Shown: positions 33,729-43,084, numbered from the stretch's first letter. The stretch is 64,000 bases of DNA from Bdellovibrio sp047344985 (GCF_047344985.1 NZ_CP178861.1:372001-436000); one strand, 5' to 3'. Program-made: numbers and translations. Notes: a model not told the origin generated them from the letters alone.

Positions 33729-34808
33729 CTATTTCTTTTCTTCTTTATCTGATTTTTCAGTCGTATCGAAATAATCTGGAGCTACGAAATCCACAGTAAA
33801 TGGATATTTGTAAGACTTGTATGCGCCCAATTTTGGTTTGCCAGCACTTGCGTAAGCCTCATCCCAAAGATTAGCCAGCAAAACCGCACCACGAGCCATT
33901 TCAGTCACAATGTAAGGCTTCATTTTTTTGAAAGCCACAGAAGCCGGTTCACGCTCTGCCGCTGTTTTGATTTCCATTCCTTTTTCTTTTACTAGAGTCG
34001 ATTTCTTTTTGATCGGATCAAGCTTTAAGATTTTTGGAATTTCTTTATTAGAAATCACACTTAGCACTTTCATTTTCTCAATCGGAGTTTTTGGTTTCAA
34101 GAACTCAGGCTTTTTCATCGCGCGAGCCTCTTTAAGAACCAAGTAATCCAAATCGCCATCGAACTGGCCAACAACCGCATCTTCAAAATAAGCGTGGATG
34201 CCGCCGTGTCCTGCTGCATATCCATCATAGTCTGCTGTCGTATGGAATGGTTGGCAGTTGTCGCCAACGAAGTGACCCATCAAACCCATTGAAGTCACTA
34301 ATTGATAAGCCAGCTTGTTGTAAGGAAGATCATTGTTTTGTTCTTCTTTAAAATTCGCCGGAGGAGTCGCTAGCGCAAATTCTTTTTCAAGGCCCGCGAT
34401 AATGCGCATGAATTGATCGACTCTCCACCAAGAAGAACCGAATTCTTGTGGGATGGATTTGATTGTTGATCCATCATTTTTAAATTTGTTTGGTTTTCCT
34501 GTATAGTCGGCGATCAATTTTTTGTAATCAACAGGAATGTCTTTCACATCAAGACCGATCACTTCGATATCGATGAAGTGAGCAGGGTTGCCAAGTTTAT
34601 TGGCTTCTCCGCCAAGACTTTTCCAATAAAAATCCGGCATATTGCACAAGTGACCCATCATCTGTGGTTTGTGTTGGAGATATTCTTTTAAGCCAGGCTC
34701 CTTCACCAAGAAGCTCGCTACACGGCAGATGGTATCGTGACCGCGACCACCCCAAGCAAAAGCTTGTGTCGACATTAAAAGAATCAATCCTGCAAGAAGA
34801 TGTTTCAT
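33729..34808 (-). CDS. S1/P1-type zinc nuclease
   Basis: 359 residues with a signal peptide cut at AFA-WGGRGH. The mature protein would start with Trp1 and have His6, exactly as in P1 nuclease, where the N-terminal Trp ligates zinc. Further ligand candidates are D41, H59 (PAHFID), GHFVGD, FHTTADYD and HAYFED (Glu or Asp at the last site). Such enzymes cut single-stranded DNA and RNA to 5'-mononucleotides and remove 3'-phosphates. The C-terminal part carries a Lys-rich insertion and tail. It is the last gene of the nucleoside-transporter operon (18-base gap), so secreted nuclease and uptake are linked. Confidence 0.9.
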   Translation of the reverse strand: MKHLLAGLILLMSTQAFAWGGRGHDTICRVASFLVKEPGLKEYLQHKPQMMGHLCNMPDFYWKSLGGEANKLGNPAHFIDIEVIGLDVKDIPVDYKKLIADYTGKPNKFKNDGSTIKSIPQEFGSSWWRVDQFMRIIAGLEKEFALATPPANFKEEQNNDLPYNKLAYQLVTSMGLMGHFVGDNCQPFHTTADYDGYAAGHGGIHAYFEDAVVGQFDGDLDYLVLKEARAMKKPEFLKPKTPIEKMKVLSVISNKEIPKILKLDPIKKKSTLVKEKGMEIKTAAEREPASVAFKKMKPYIVTEMARGAVLLANLWDEAYASAGKPKLGAYKSYKYPFTVDFVAPDYFDTTEKSDKEEKK

Positions 34809-34826
34809 AAAAACCTCTGTTGAAAG

Positions 34827-35696
34827 TTATCGTCCCAACGCTTTCGGAGCGCGGCTTTTTCCGATAAAGCCTGCTAACGCAATGATGGTTACGATGTAAG
34901 GTAAAATTTGAATAAATTGAACGGGAATTTCAAAGTCGTTCACTTTGATTCCCTGCAAACGAATTTGCAAAGCGTCCGCAAATGCAAAGAGCAAACAAGC
35001 TCCAAGAGCTGGAAGTGGTTTCCATTTTCCAAAGATCAAAGCCGCGAGCGCCATAAAACCGCGACCGCCCGTCATCAGTGGAGAATAAGAAGAAGCCAAG
35101 AACAAAGACAAACTCGCGCCACCCCAAGCAGCGAAAGCTCCACTCACAGAAACCGCAGCCCAACGAACTTTACGCACACTCACGCCGCTCGCGACAAGAG
35201 CTTCGGGATGTTCACCTGCAAAAAGCAACCACAGTCCTGATCGCGTTTTATAAAGCCAGTAAGTTAAACCACCGACTAAAACAAACACCATCACGAGCGG
35301 CTCAAAACTAAAACGATCTTCCGCCAACAACGCGGGTGTGGAACCCGTTGAGTTGTAAAGAATCTTCGTGAGAAATGGAATAAGTCCCATCACAAGAAGA
35401 TTAAACGCCATACCTGTCACGATTTGATCGGCTTTAAGTTCAATCGTGAAAAGAGCATACAAGGCTCCGATCACAAGGCCTGCAATCAAAGCGGCACCCC
35501 AACCCAGCCAGGCCGAAGCGAACATGTGACCGACAACAGCACCAGCAAAAGCGCCTGTGAGCATGAAACCTTCAAGGGCGACGTTCACAACACCGGAACG
35601 CTCGCTCATAAAGCCACCCATCGAAGCAAAAACCAAAGGAGTTGCTAAACGCAAAGTTGCTAGAAGCAAAGAGATGATAAGAGCCATCATGTCCAT
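34827..35696 (-). CDS. ABC transporter permease, nucleoside (BMP) type
   Basis: 289 residues with about eight to nine membrane helices. MGGFMSERSGVVNVALEGFML is the signature of the second permease in BMP-dependent systems (NupQ/YufQ-like). It forms the membrane channel with the preceding permease. Its ATG shares one base with that gene's TGA (TGATG), so the two are translationally coupled. Confidence 0.9.
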   Translation of the reverse strand: MDMMALIISLLLATLRLATPLVFASMGGFMSERSGVVNVALEGFMLTGAFAGAVVGHMFASAWLGWGAALIAGLVIGALYALFTIELKADQIVTGMAFNLLVMGLIPFLTKILYNSTGSTPALLAEDRFSFEPLVMVFVLVGGLTYWLYKTRSGLWLLFAGEHPEALVASGVSVRKVRWAAVSVSGAFAAWGGASLSLFLASSYSPLMTGGRGFMALAALIFGKWKPLPALGACLLFAFADALQIRLQGIKVNDFEIPVQFIQILPYIVTIIALAGFIGKSRAPKALGR

Positions 35697-36730
35697 CAGT
35701 CTTTTCTCCTTTTGTGTTTAATCCATTCCCAATAACCTTGAGCCGTCACACCTAAGATGATTAAGCCTTGAATGATGCGAGAGAAATCGCGAGTGATTGT
35801 CGTTGTCTCAAGATCTAGATCAGAAGCGCCCTTATGAAGAGCACCCATTAAGAAAGCGGCGGCAATAATGCCGAGCGGATTGTTGTTCGCAAGAAGTGCA
35901 ACCGCAATTCCGATAAATCCATAGTCCGGAGAAAACCCAATGCGATACTGTCCCGCACTTCCTAAAACTTCAGAAAGAGCGACACAACCAGCAAGGGCGC
36001 CGGCCAAAGCCATCGCCAGCATCTGCACTTTCTTTTCAGAAATCCCACCGCGATGGGCGGCTTCAGGATTGGAACCGACCGCCCGCAAACCAAAGCCCCA
36101 TGTGGTTTTCCAGAGAAATATCCACATCAAAATCGCAAACACGATAGCAAAACCCAATGAAGCGTTGGCCGGCGTGTCTGGGAAAAGACGCGCAATTAAA
36201 TCGTAATCCTTAAACATATAGTTTGGTGACACCATCGCTGTTTCAGGATTTTGTGAATTTGGATTTGGAATAATTTTAAGAGTGAACCAGCTTGCAATAC
36301 CTGCGGCGATGAAGTTGAGCATGATTGTGATAATCACTTCATGACTTCCGCGATAAGCGCGCAGCCATCCCGCAATCCATCCCCAGAATCCCCCGGCGAG
36401 AATGGCAGCAAAGAATGCAACAATCGGAGCCAAAGGAAATGGAATGTTCGGGCAAAGCACACCGACAGCTGCTGCCGTAAGAACGGCGACGGTCAGTTGT
36501 CCTTCTGCACCGATATTAAATAATCCGGCATGAAATCCAATAGCGACAGAGAGACCACAAAAAATCAAAGGCGTTGTATATGAAAGAGTAAGACCCAAAT
36601 CATACATGGAACCAAAAGCACTCTTCATAAGAATCATGAAGATGTTCCAAGGATTTTCGCCAGCAAACAAAGTCAAAAGCAAAGCGATAGTAAGACCGAT
36701 TAAAAAACCGAGGATGCGTTTCACTTGCAA
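35696..36730 (-). CDS. ABC transporter permease, nucleoside (BMP) type
   Basis: 344 residues with about ten membrane helices, the larger permease of the pair (NupP/YufP-like). Typical segments are PLIFCGLSVAIGFHAGLFNIGAEGQ and SHEVIITIMLNFIA. It overlaps the ATPase gene by 10 bases and shares a base with the next permease gene. It should carry nucleosides across the inner membrane. Confidence 0.9.
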   Translation of the reverse strand: MQVKRILGFLIGLTIALLLTLFAGENPWNIFMILMKSAFGSMYDLGLTLSYTTPLIFCGLSVAIGFHAGLFNIGAEGQLTVAVLTAAAVGVLCPNIPFPLAPIVAFFAAILAGGFWGWIAGWLRAYRGSHEVIITIMLNFIAAGIASWFTLKIIPNPNSQNPETAMVSPNYMFKDYDLIARLFPDTPANASLGFAIVFAILMWIFLWKTTWGFGLRAVGSNPEAAHRGGISEKKVQMLAMALAGALAGCVALSEVLGSAGQYRIGFSPDYGFIGIAVALLANNNPLGIIAAAFLMGALHKGASDLDLETTTITRDFSRIIQGLIILGVTAQGYWEWIKHKRRKD

Positions 36731-38196
36731 CCTCCCATCGCAGTTCCGAGTGCAATTTCATTAAATTCAGAGCGGTTGAACTCCGCCACCAATTTTCCTT
36801 TGTAAAGAACCACGATGCGATCTGAAAGAGTCATGAGTTCATCAAGCTCCGAAGAAATCAAAAGAATGCCGGCGCCTTCGTCACGAGCTTTGCGAAGTTC
36901 GCCGTGAATAAATTCAATGGCGCCAATATCCACACCGCGAGTCGGTTGTGCCGCAATCACCACTTGAGGTTTTTGCGAAAGAGCGCGGGCCACAACGAGC
37001 TTTTGCTGGTTTCCACCTGAAAGCTTATCGAAAGGCAAAAGCGGATTGTGCGGGCGGATGTCGTAGGTATCCATGATCTCTTTTGTGCGAGAAATAATCT
37101 CGCGCACTTTTAAAAAGATACCGCGCGAGAAAAGGGAACGCTTGTGTTGACCTAAAATAAAATTCTCGTAAACAGGACGCGCAGGAAGCATTCCGAAACG
37201 CAGACGGTCTTCGGGGAAAGAGCAAATCAATCCTTCACTGCGGATCGAGCCATTCACGGAACCTTTTTTCAGCGCATGTTTGTCGAGCAAAGAACGAATC
37301 AAAATATCTTGTCCGTTGCCTTCAACACCTGCAACTCCAACAATCTCTTTGGAGTGAACGGTAATGTTGATATCTTCAATCTGATGATTGCCCAAAGTCG
37401 CAGAGACATTGTCGAACTTTAAAACGGCACGAGTTTTATCAACGGAAGTTTGTCTTTCTTGCGGCGCTTGAATGTGGCGACCCACCATCATCTCAGCAAG
37501 TTCAGAACCATTTGTTTCAGATGTTTTTTTACTTCCGACCACGCGGCCGGTGCGAAACACCGTCACGGCATCCGTAAGGCTCATCACTTCTTTGAGTTTG
37601 TGAGTAATGATAAGAATCGTTTTGCCTTCTTCCTTGAGACGACGAAGATTTTTAAACAGGTCTTGCACTTCTTGAGGAGTCAAAACGGCGGTGGGTTCAT
37701 CCAGGATTAAAATCTCGGAATCTTGTGAAAGGATTTTTAAAATTTCCAGGCGCTGTTGTTCGCCGACAGAAAGATCTTCAACCTTCGCATCCAGATTCAA
37801 AGTAAAGCCATAGCGTTCCGCAATTTCTTGCAATCGTTTCTTTTGTTCTTTGCGCGGAAGAACAGAAAACGCAGATCCTTTTTGTTGAAGCAAAATATTA
37901 TCAAGAGCAGTGAAAGGCTCTGCCAGCATGAAGTGTTGATGAACCATGCCGATTTTGGCAGCCATGGCGTCAATCGGGGAATCGAAGGAAACAGGATTTC
38001 CGTGAACGAGAATTTCACCGCCATCAGGACGATAGAGTCCGAAAAGGATTTTCATCGCGGTGGATTTGCCGGCACCGTTTTCGCCAACGATGCCGTGGAT
38101 AGAGCCTTTAGCAACAGAGAAAGAAATATCAGAATTCGCGCGGACTTCGCCGAAATATTTGGAAACCCCTTTAAACTCTACGGCTGAAACACTCAT
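36721..38196 (-). CDS. ABC transporter ATPase, nucleoside type (two fused ABC modules)
   Basis: 491 residues. The N-terminal module has a full Walker A (GENGAGKST), signature LSVGEQQR and Walker B (LILDEPTA). The C-terminal module has a degenerate P-loop (GVEGNGQD) but a good signature (LSGGNQQK), as is usual in sugar- and nucleoside-type ATPases (RbsA, NupO). It powers the two permeases encoded downstream. It starts two bases after the stop of the binding-protein gene. Confidence 0.93.
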   Translation of the reverse strand: MSVSAVEFKGVSKYFGEVRANSDISFSVAKGSIHGIVGENGAGKSTAMKILFGLYRPDGGEILVHGNPVSFDSPIDAMAAKIGMVHQHFMLAEPFTALDNILLQQKGSAFSVLPRKEQKKRLQEIAERYGFTLNLDAKVEDLSVGEQQRLEILKILSQDSEILILDEPTAVLTPQEVQDLFKNLRRLKEEGKTILIITHKLKEVMSLTDAVTVFRTGRVVGSKKTSETNGSELAEMMVGRHIQAPQERQTSVDKTRAVLKFDNVSATLGNHQIEDINITVHSKEIVGVAGVEGNGQDILIRSLLDKHALKKGSVNGSIRSEGLICSFPEDRLRFGMLPARPVYENFILGQHKRSLFSRGIFLKVREIISRTKEIMDTYDIRPHNPLLPFDKLSGGNQQKLVVARALSQKPQVVIAAQPTRGVDIGAIEFIHGELRKARDEGAGILLISSELDELMTLSDRIVVLYKGKLVAEFNRSEFNEIALGTAMGGCK

Positions 38197-38198
38197 TA

Positions 38199-39179
38199 CT
38201 ATTTCTTTTTGTAGTAGTCAGGAACTTGAATTTGACCCGCGATGATTTTCTTTTTGATGTCCTCAAGCTTTTTTCTCATATCAGGAGTCACAAGCTTTTC
38301 GTTGTATTGATCCAAAGTGTAGTTCACGCCGTTGTTTTTAAGACCAAAGTGACTTACTCCACCAGTGAACTTGCCTTCTTGAGTTTCTTTGATTGTGTCG
38401 TAAACCGCAACGTCGACAGCCTTCAACATGCTCGTCAAGATCACGCCCGGCTTAATCCAGTTTTGGTTGGAATCACAACCAATCGCAAATTTCTTTTTAT
38501 CTTCAGCCGCATCAAAGATACCTGTGTTAGAGGCACCCGCAGCACCAAACACCACATCAGCGCCCTTTGCGTACTGAGAAAGAGCCAACTCTTTCGCTTT
38601 TGCAGGATTGTTCCAAGCCTCACCCGTCACGCCGATGTAGTTTTCAATCACGTTGATTTTTGGATTTACATATTTCGCACCGGCTGCGTATCCCATCGCA
38701 AAACGACGGATCAAAGGAATGTCCATACCGCCAACAAAACCAACAGCGTTGTTTTTAGAAACCATCGCCGCCAAAGCGCCGACTAAGAAAGAACCTTCGT
38801 GCTCTTCAAACAAGAGAGAGCGAACGTTCTTCGCATCGACTTCACCATCAACAACGGCGAATTTTACATTTGGAAATTGAGCTGCTACTTTTTTAACGGC
38901 TTCTTTTTGCGCGAAACCGATTCCGATCACAAGATCGAAATTCTTACGGGCAAAAGAGCGGTGCAGGTTTTCAATCGCGTTTGTATCCGTGGCTTCAACA
39001 TATTTCAGATCAATTTTCAGATCTTTTTCTGCTTTTGTTGCTCCAAGGTAAGCTGCGGAGTTGAAAGATTTATCGTCTTTGCCGCCCTTATCGAGAACCA
39101 ATCCGACTTTAATTGGATTTGCGAAAGAAACAATGTGGAATAACACAATTAACAGGCCAGTAACGAACGATTTAACCAT
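38199..39179 (-). CDS. BMP-family nucleoside-binding protein
   Basis: 326 residues with a signal peptide (cleavage near SFA-NPI). The BMP/PnrA-like pattern is clear: VGLVLDKGGKDDKSFN, GIGFAQKEAVKKVA, FVGGMDIPLIRRFAMGY and GAAGASNTGIFDA. PnrA-type proteins bind purine nucleosides. There is no lipobox, so it should be a free periplasmic protein rather than a lipoprotein. It is the first gene of the operon; AGGGG precedes the ATG. A Crp/Fnr-type regulator is encoded divergently. Confidence 0.92.
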   Translation of the reverse strand: MVKSFVTGLLIVLFHIVSFANPIKVGLVLDKGGKDDKSFNSAAYLGATKAEKDLKIDLKYVEATDTNAIENLHRSFARKNFDLVIGIGFAQKEAVKKVAAQFPNVKFAVVDGEVDAKNVRSLLFEEHEGSFLVGALAAMVSKNNAVGFVGGMDIPLIRRFAMGYAAGAKYVNPKINVIENYIGVTGEAWNNPAKAKELALSQYAKGADVVFGAAGASNTGIFDAAEDKKKFAIGCDSNQNWIKPGVILTSMLKAVDVAVYDTIKETQEGKFTGGVSHFGLKNNGVNYTLDQYNEKLVTPDMRKKLEDIKKKIIAGQIQVPDYYKKK

Positions 39180-39374
39180 CTTTTGAGCCCCTTAAATATG
39201 ATGAAACTCAGGTGCCTTTTAGCACTAAGTAAACGTTTGATATCACAAAAAAAACTCTGATTTCTGGCGGAGAAAGTAGGGGAGCTGTCTCTATGAGTCA
39301 AGTCAAAAGCATGTCAGGGCGTTAATAGACTGCCGTTACAAGAGTGTTATGTCGAAATTTCAATTAGGCGGCTG

Positions 39375-39403
39375 TATAATACCAGTTTAGGATTGGCCTA
39401 AAC
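39375..39403 (+). promoter_or_regulatory. Promoter -10 with an adjoining inverted repeat
   Basis: A perfect TATAAT (39375-39380) is followed by GTTTAGG-attgg-CCTAAAC (39385-39403), a 7-bp inverted repeat over the likely start of transcription. The -35 is weak, suggesting regulated or activator-dependent transcription. It could be an operator, for instance for self-control by the Crp/Fnr protein, or a leader hairpin. Confidence 0.5.
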
Positions 39404-39439
39404 ATTAACCCAACGAAGAAAGCTCGGAGGTAATAGAGT

Positions 39440-40156
39440 ATGGAATCTCAAACAATACTCAATGGCGGAGTAAACTCCCTTGGTTTTATGGGCAATCAAA
39501 ACCTAAGTATTCCGAATACTTCAAACGTTCCTTATGAAGTGATTCATCTCAAAGAAGAAGAGATGATTTTCAAAGAAGGGGAGCCGGCGAAGGGTCTGTA
39601 TTACGTGCAATCTGGCTGTGTTAAAGTTGTAGTTAACCGCTCTCATGCCCGCGGACGCACAACTACAAATGAATATGTAACCAAACTGGTATCTCCAGGA
39701 GAATATTTTGGTTACAAGGCTTTGGTAAAAGGCATGCCTGCCCAGAGTCATGCGAAAGCTGTTAAATCGACAGTGCTTTGGCTTTACCCACGCGAATTGA
39801 TTCAAGTGGCGATCGCTCAAGCAAGTCCGTTAGTAAAATTGCTGCTCAACCAAGCAGTGAACGATCTTGAGTCTTTTGAAACCATCAGTCAGCTTCACTA
39901 TTTGGCATCGGTGCAAGAGCGCATCGCTTACCAACTGGTTTTGCTTGCTGACAAATTCGGAGTGCAAACTCCCAACGGAATTTCATTGAATTTGAAACTG
40001 ACACGCAATGAGTTCGCTCAGCTTGCCAGCACAATCAATGAATCTTTGTCTCGTCATCTGACTGAGTTTAAAAATGAGGGTCTTATCGATCTAAACGGTA
40101 AAGAGATCATCATCAAGAACAAAGATGGCTTGATGAAAAGATCCGGCAACTTCTAA
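39440..40156 (+). CDS. Crp/Fnr-family transcriptional regulator
   Basis: 238 residues: a cyclic-nucleotide-binding-like beta-roll (about 30-150, with EEEMIFKEGEPAKGLYYVQSG), a dimer helix, and a C-terminal winged helix (LTRNEFAQLASTINESLSRHLTEFKNEGLI). It has no Cys cluster, so it is not an Fe-S Fnr; the cNMP pocket Arg/Glu pair is not clearly conserved. GGAGG precedes the ATG. It is divergent from the nucleoside-uptake operon and may regulate it. Confidence 0.9.
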   Translation: MESQTILNGGVNSLGFMGNQNLSIPNTSNVPYEVIHLKEEEMIFKEGEPAKGLYYVQSGCVKVVVNRSHARGRTTTNEYVTKLVSPGEYFGYKALVKGMPAQSHAKAVKSTVLWLYPRELIQVAIAQASPLVKLLLNQAVNDLESFETISQLHYLASVQERIAYQLVLLADKFGVQTPNGISLNLKLTRNEFAQLASTINESLSRHLTEFKNEGLIDLNGKEIIIKNKDGLMKRSGNF

Positions 40157-40188
40157 AAAGAAAATTTTTGTCTATGCAAATGACAGTT

Positions 40189-40224
40189 TAAACCCGTTTC
40201 GTTCGCGCGAAGCGGGTTTTTTAT
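40189..40224 (+). terminator. Rho-independent terminator
   Basis: Stem AAACCCG-TTTCG/CGAAG-CGGGTTT with one T-G pair, a short loop and TTTTTT, ending the Crp/Fnr gene. Confidence 0.9.
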
Positions 40225-40225
40225 T

Positions 40226-41293
40226 TTACATGATGGCTTGGTTGCAAGTGATGATGTGAGTCTTATTGCCAAGAAGATTTCTAAAATAATCTAAAACGTT
40301 GTTTTTGATCATACGCAAAGCTGGCAATGTCACTTTCAGATTTTCCGTGCGGAAAAGATAATAACGAGTCACTTCATCTTGATAAACCAGGATCGCGCCG
40401 ATTCCTGGAGGCATGGAAAGACCTGTTGAAGCCGCCCAACCAAACTGATGTGTTCCTTGACGGAAAACTCCGGCAACGCCACCGTAAGTGGTATTGCTTT
40501 TTTGGTGAGTGAATTCGCCAGTGCGTTTTTCAAATACAAGACCGTAAGTTCCCGCCGCGGAAACTTCCACAAGTCCGGTCAGAGTGGACTTCAATCTTTC
40601 CACATCCATAAAGATTTCAAAAACGAATTTGGATTTTTTATTTTCATCCACACGGCGGGCAAAGCTCACGCCGAGTCCCATCATGTAATAAAATCCACCT
40701 GACTCAGGAATGTACTTGCCGATACTACGCTCTTTTAAAGTTTTGACGAATTTCTGTGGCAAAGCCATACCGCCTGAAACGGAGAACATCATCGCCGCAC
40801 CTTTAGTGTTGCTGCGGGAAACAACATGGGAGCTTTCATAGAAACGATTGTTCAGTTCTAGCAAAACCTTGTTAATTTTCTTCGGAGATAAACGGAAGAA
40901 CGCCAAAGTCTTCGCGAATTTTCCAAGGAAAGCTTCTTTCTTTCCGAGGAACGAAGCGATCTCTGCATCTGAAAGTTGCAAAAGTTTTTGCAAGTGTTCT
41001 TCAGAGCGAGGGCCTGACCAGATTTCGATTTTTTCTTGAGAGGGTTCCGCCGTCATGCGGTCTCTGGAATCACGAATGAATTTTTCGCGGTCAAAGTTCT
41101 TTTCAGGTTCCGTCACTTCCGAGGGATCAAAGCGCACTTCCAGCTCTTGGGATTCAGAAGTGATTGCGGGTGTGTCTTTTTCGTTGGGCACCAAAAGCAG
41201 GTTCGTTTCGTCTTCAGCTTTCGCATTGAAAGACAAAAAGCACGTAACGGCCATCAGCGAAAGGCAAAGTGTTTTAAGTTTAAAGACACGCAT
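40226..41293 (-). CDS. Secreted protein of unknown family
   Basis: 355 residues with a signal peptide (cleavage near AKA-EDE), an acidic Thr/Glu-rich segment to about 80, then a mixed domain with Gly- and aromatic-rich beta segments in the second half (GFYYMMGLGVSFARR, TTYGGVAGVFRQG) that could sit in or at the outer membrane. No family recognised. GAGGTGAACA precedes the ATG. It is downstream of the S8 protease gene on the same strand, 141 bases away. Confidence 0.72.
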   Translation of the reverse strand: MRVFKLKTLCLSLMAVTCFLSFNAKAEDETNLLLVPNEKDTPAITSESQELEVRFDPSEVTEPEKNFDREKFIRDSRDRMTAEPSQEKIEIWSGPRSEEHLQKLLQLSDAEIASFLGKKEAFLGKFAKTLAFFRLSPKKINKVLLELNNRFYESSHVVSRSNTKGAAMMFSVSGGMALPQKFVKTLKERSIGKYIPESGGFYYMMGLGVSFARRVDENKKSKFVFEIFMDVERLKSTLTGLVEVSAAGTYGLVFEKRTGEFTHQKSNTTYGGVAGVFRQGTHQFGWAASTGLSMPPGIGAILVYQDEVTRYYLFRTENLKVTLPALRMIKNNVLDYFRNLLGNKTHIITCNQAIM

Positions 41294-41395
41294 TGTTCAC
41301 CTCATAAGGAGGTAAAAGCAATTCGCGGACCATATTTTATAGATAACATAGAGCAATTGATCGTTAAGGAACTGACAGAGCTGCGACCAAATTTG

Positions 41396-41427
41396 GCGCC
41401 GTCTCAAAGTGAGACGACGCTTTTTTT
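41396..41427 (+). terminator. Plus-strand hairpin terminator in a gap between minus-strand genes
   Basis: Stem GCG-x-CGTCTC/GAGACG-x-CGC, AAAGT loop, then seven Ts. The T-run is only on the plus side, so it would end a plus-strand transcript although no plus-strand gene is known here. Confidence 0.65.
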
Positions 41428-41434
41428 AGAAAAA

Positions 41435-43021
41435 TTAAAGATGAAAATTCTTTCCGCCACCAATGGGAGTCGGACGGCAAAGTCCTGCTTCAAGAGGACG
41501 TTGGAATATTTCAACCGCTCCCGGAGGAATCGCAGCAAAACGTGGGTAAACAGCATACCCACCTTGTGGAAGAGCGACGATCATGTCGTTCAATAAATTT
41601 CGACGAAGATAAGATGCCATTGTAATCGGATCAAAAGGCACCATCACACGAACGGCGGCTGTTGTCTGCACAGGAACTCCACCGCGAGACAAGACTTCCC
41701 GAACATAATCAGGCACTGGATTTAAATTTACATCAATAAAACATCCAGGGCCCGTAGGACCAAATCCTAAAAGGTTCAATGAAACTCCACGTTGGTTCCA
41801 ACCATCACCGTTACCGCGAGTGACTGTGTCTAAAAGATCTTTGCGAGTCATGCGCGGCTCTTGAGATTTCAAAATTCCCAAACCGGCAGCAACGATCGCC
41901 GCGGCATTGGAACTGCCACGATATTCTCCGCCGCCTGCTAAACGAATAGAAGACGGCGCTAAAAGATCGGGTTTGTCTTTTGAAGAGGAAGAACGATCTG
42001 AATCCGAAGCCCCTACAGTAATGACCGTTGTATTATCTGCCGGATTTAAGATCGTGTCATTGATGCTATGAGAAGGCATCGTCACTTCGCCGTCGACAGT
42101 GATGCGCAACTGATCGCGATCCACAAAGTTTTGTGAGCGATTTTTCACACGCAAGAAGTAGGTGCCATTAGAAAGTTCCGCAGCAATGATCTCACGTGGA
42201 TATTTTGAAAAACCAGGGCGAGATTCCTTTGGATCTTTGGATTGTTTCAATGCACTTGTTTGCACAATGCTGAGCATATCGTCCGTCAAAGCAAGATCCA
42301 GGTCTTTATCTGTTCCCAGCTCCACGTCGTTTTTAAAATCATTCCAGGAAAGAACGATTTTCACGGGACATTTGCCATTGCGGTTTTCACAACGAATCAT
42401 CAAGGCGTTGTTTTGATCCGGTAATTGCACCCAATCATCTTTCAGTGTGCGAATGCCTGAATTGTAAGTCGTTAAAGCAAAATTTCCTGCGGCATTCACC
42501 CAGATCACGCCGTTGCGTGTGGCGCGGTTGACTTCATTATTGATGAAACCTGTGCCATCAAAATTTCCGCCGTACTCCCACACTTCAGAATAAAGCACGA
42601 GGTCCACTTTGTTTGCGATCACATCATCAATCGCCGCTTTGAAATTTGAAAATCCAAAAACATTATAAAGTGTCAGCTCCGGCATCCATTGTGTTGCCTG
42701 CATATCATTCGTCATCATCGCAACTAAAATTTGCGCCATACGAAGACCATGCTCCACATTCACATTTTCTGGATTTGCGACAGGCCCAGCAATGTAACGA
42801 GTAGAAGCAGGTAGAGAGCGACCCAACTCTTTTTCATAACCGTAAAATCCTTTGTCTAAGACCGCGATCTTAAGACGACGTCCCGGATTTTGTTGAGAGT
42901 AATAAGGAGAAAATCCCAAAGAGTATTTAACGCCATCAAGATTTGAGAATGGAGAAGCTGCAAAGGCGAATTGAAAAGAAAAACAAACGCTCAAAAAAGA
43001 AATCAATAACTTCATGAACAA
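41435..43021 (-). CDS. Secreted subtilisin-like (S8) serine protease
   Basis: 528 residues with a signal peptide (cleavage near AFA-ASP). The catalytic triad is visible: D56 (KIAVLDKGF), H91 (NVEHGLRMA) and Ser in GSSNAAAIVAAGLG, with the oxyanion Asn in NAAGNFA. The usual GTSMA is altered to GSSNA. There is no obvious N-terminal prodomain, and a beta-rich insert sits between the Asn and Ser motifs, possibly for substrate binding. It should act in the periplasm or outside, perhaps on prey proteins. Confidence 0.87.
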   Translation of the reverse strand: MFMKLLISFLSVCFSFQFAFAASPFSNLDGVKYSLGFSPYYSQQNPGRRLKIAVLDKGFYGYEKELGRSLPASTRYIAGPVANPENVNVEHGLRMAQILVAMMTNDMQATQWMPELTLYNVFGFSNFKAAIDDVIANKVDLVLYSEVWEYGGNFDGTGFINNEVNRATRNGVIWVNAAGNFALTTYNSGIRTLKDDWVQLPDQNNALMIRCENRNGKCPVKIVLSWNDFKNDVELGTDKDLDLALTDDMLSIVQTSALKQSKDPKESRPGFSKYPREIIAAELSNGTYFLRVKNRSQNFVDRDQLRITVDGEVTMPSHSINDTILNPADNTTVITVGASDSDRSSSSKDKPDLLAPSSIRLAGGGEYRGSSNAAAIVAAGLGILKSQEPRMTRKDLLDTVTRGNGDGWNQRGVSLNLLGFGPTGPGCFIDVNLNPVPDYVREVLSRGGVPVQTTAAVRVMVPFDPITMASYLRRNLLNDMIVALPQGGYAVYPRFAAIPPGAVEIFQRPLEAGLCRPTPIGGGKNFHL

Positions 43022-43055
43022 AGACCCTTCAAAAAAACAAAAGCCCCATAGAGAA

Positions 43056-43075
43056 AGCGGCCCTTAAGGACCGCT
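43056..43075 (-). terminator. Possible weak terminator
   Basis: Stem AGCGG-x-CC/GG-x-CCGCT with a TTAA loop just after the Tyr-rich gene on the minus strand. The tail is T-rich but interrupted. Confidence 0.35.
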
Positions 43076-43084
43076 CTTCATCAA

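Noticed and set aside
33729..39179. Sugar (ribose-type) ABC uptake operon
   Set aside because: The binding protein has BMP/PnrA motifs and the permeases match the nucleoside type, not RbsC.
41036..41596. 186-codon plus-strand frame
   Set aside because: Most of it is antisense to two secreted-protein genes; only the short part in the gap, treated separately as a finding, is of interest.
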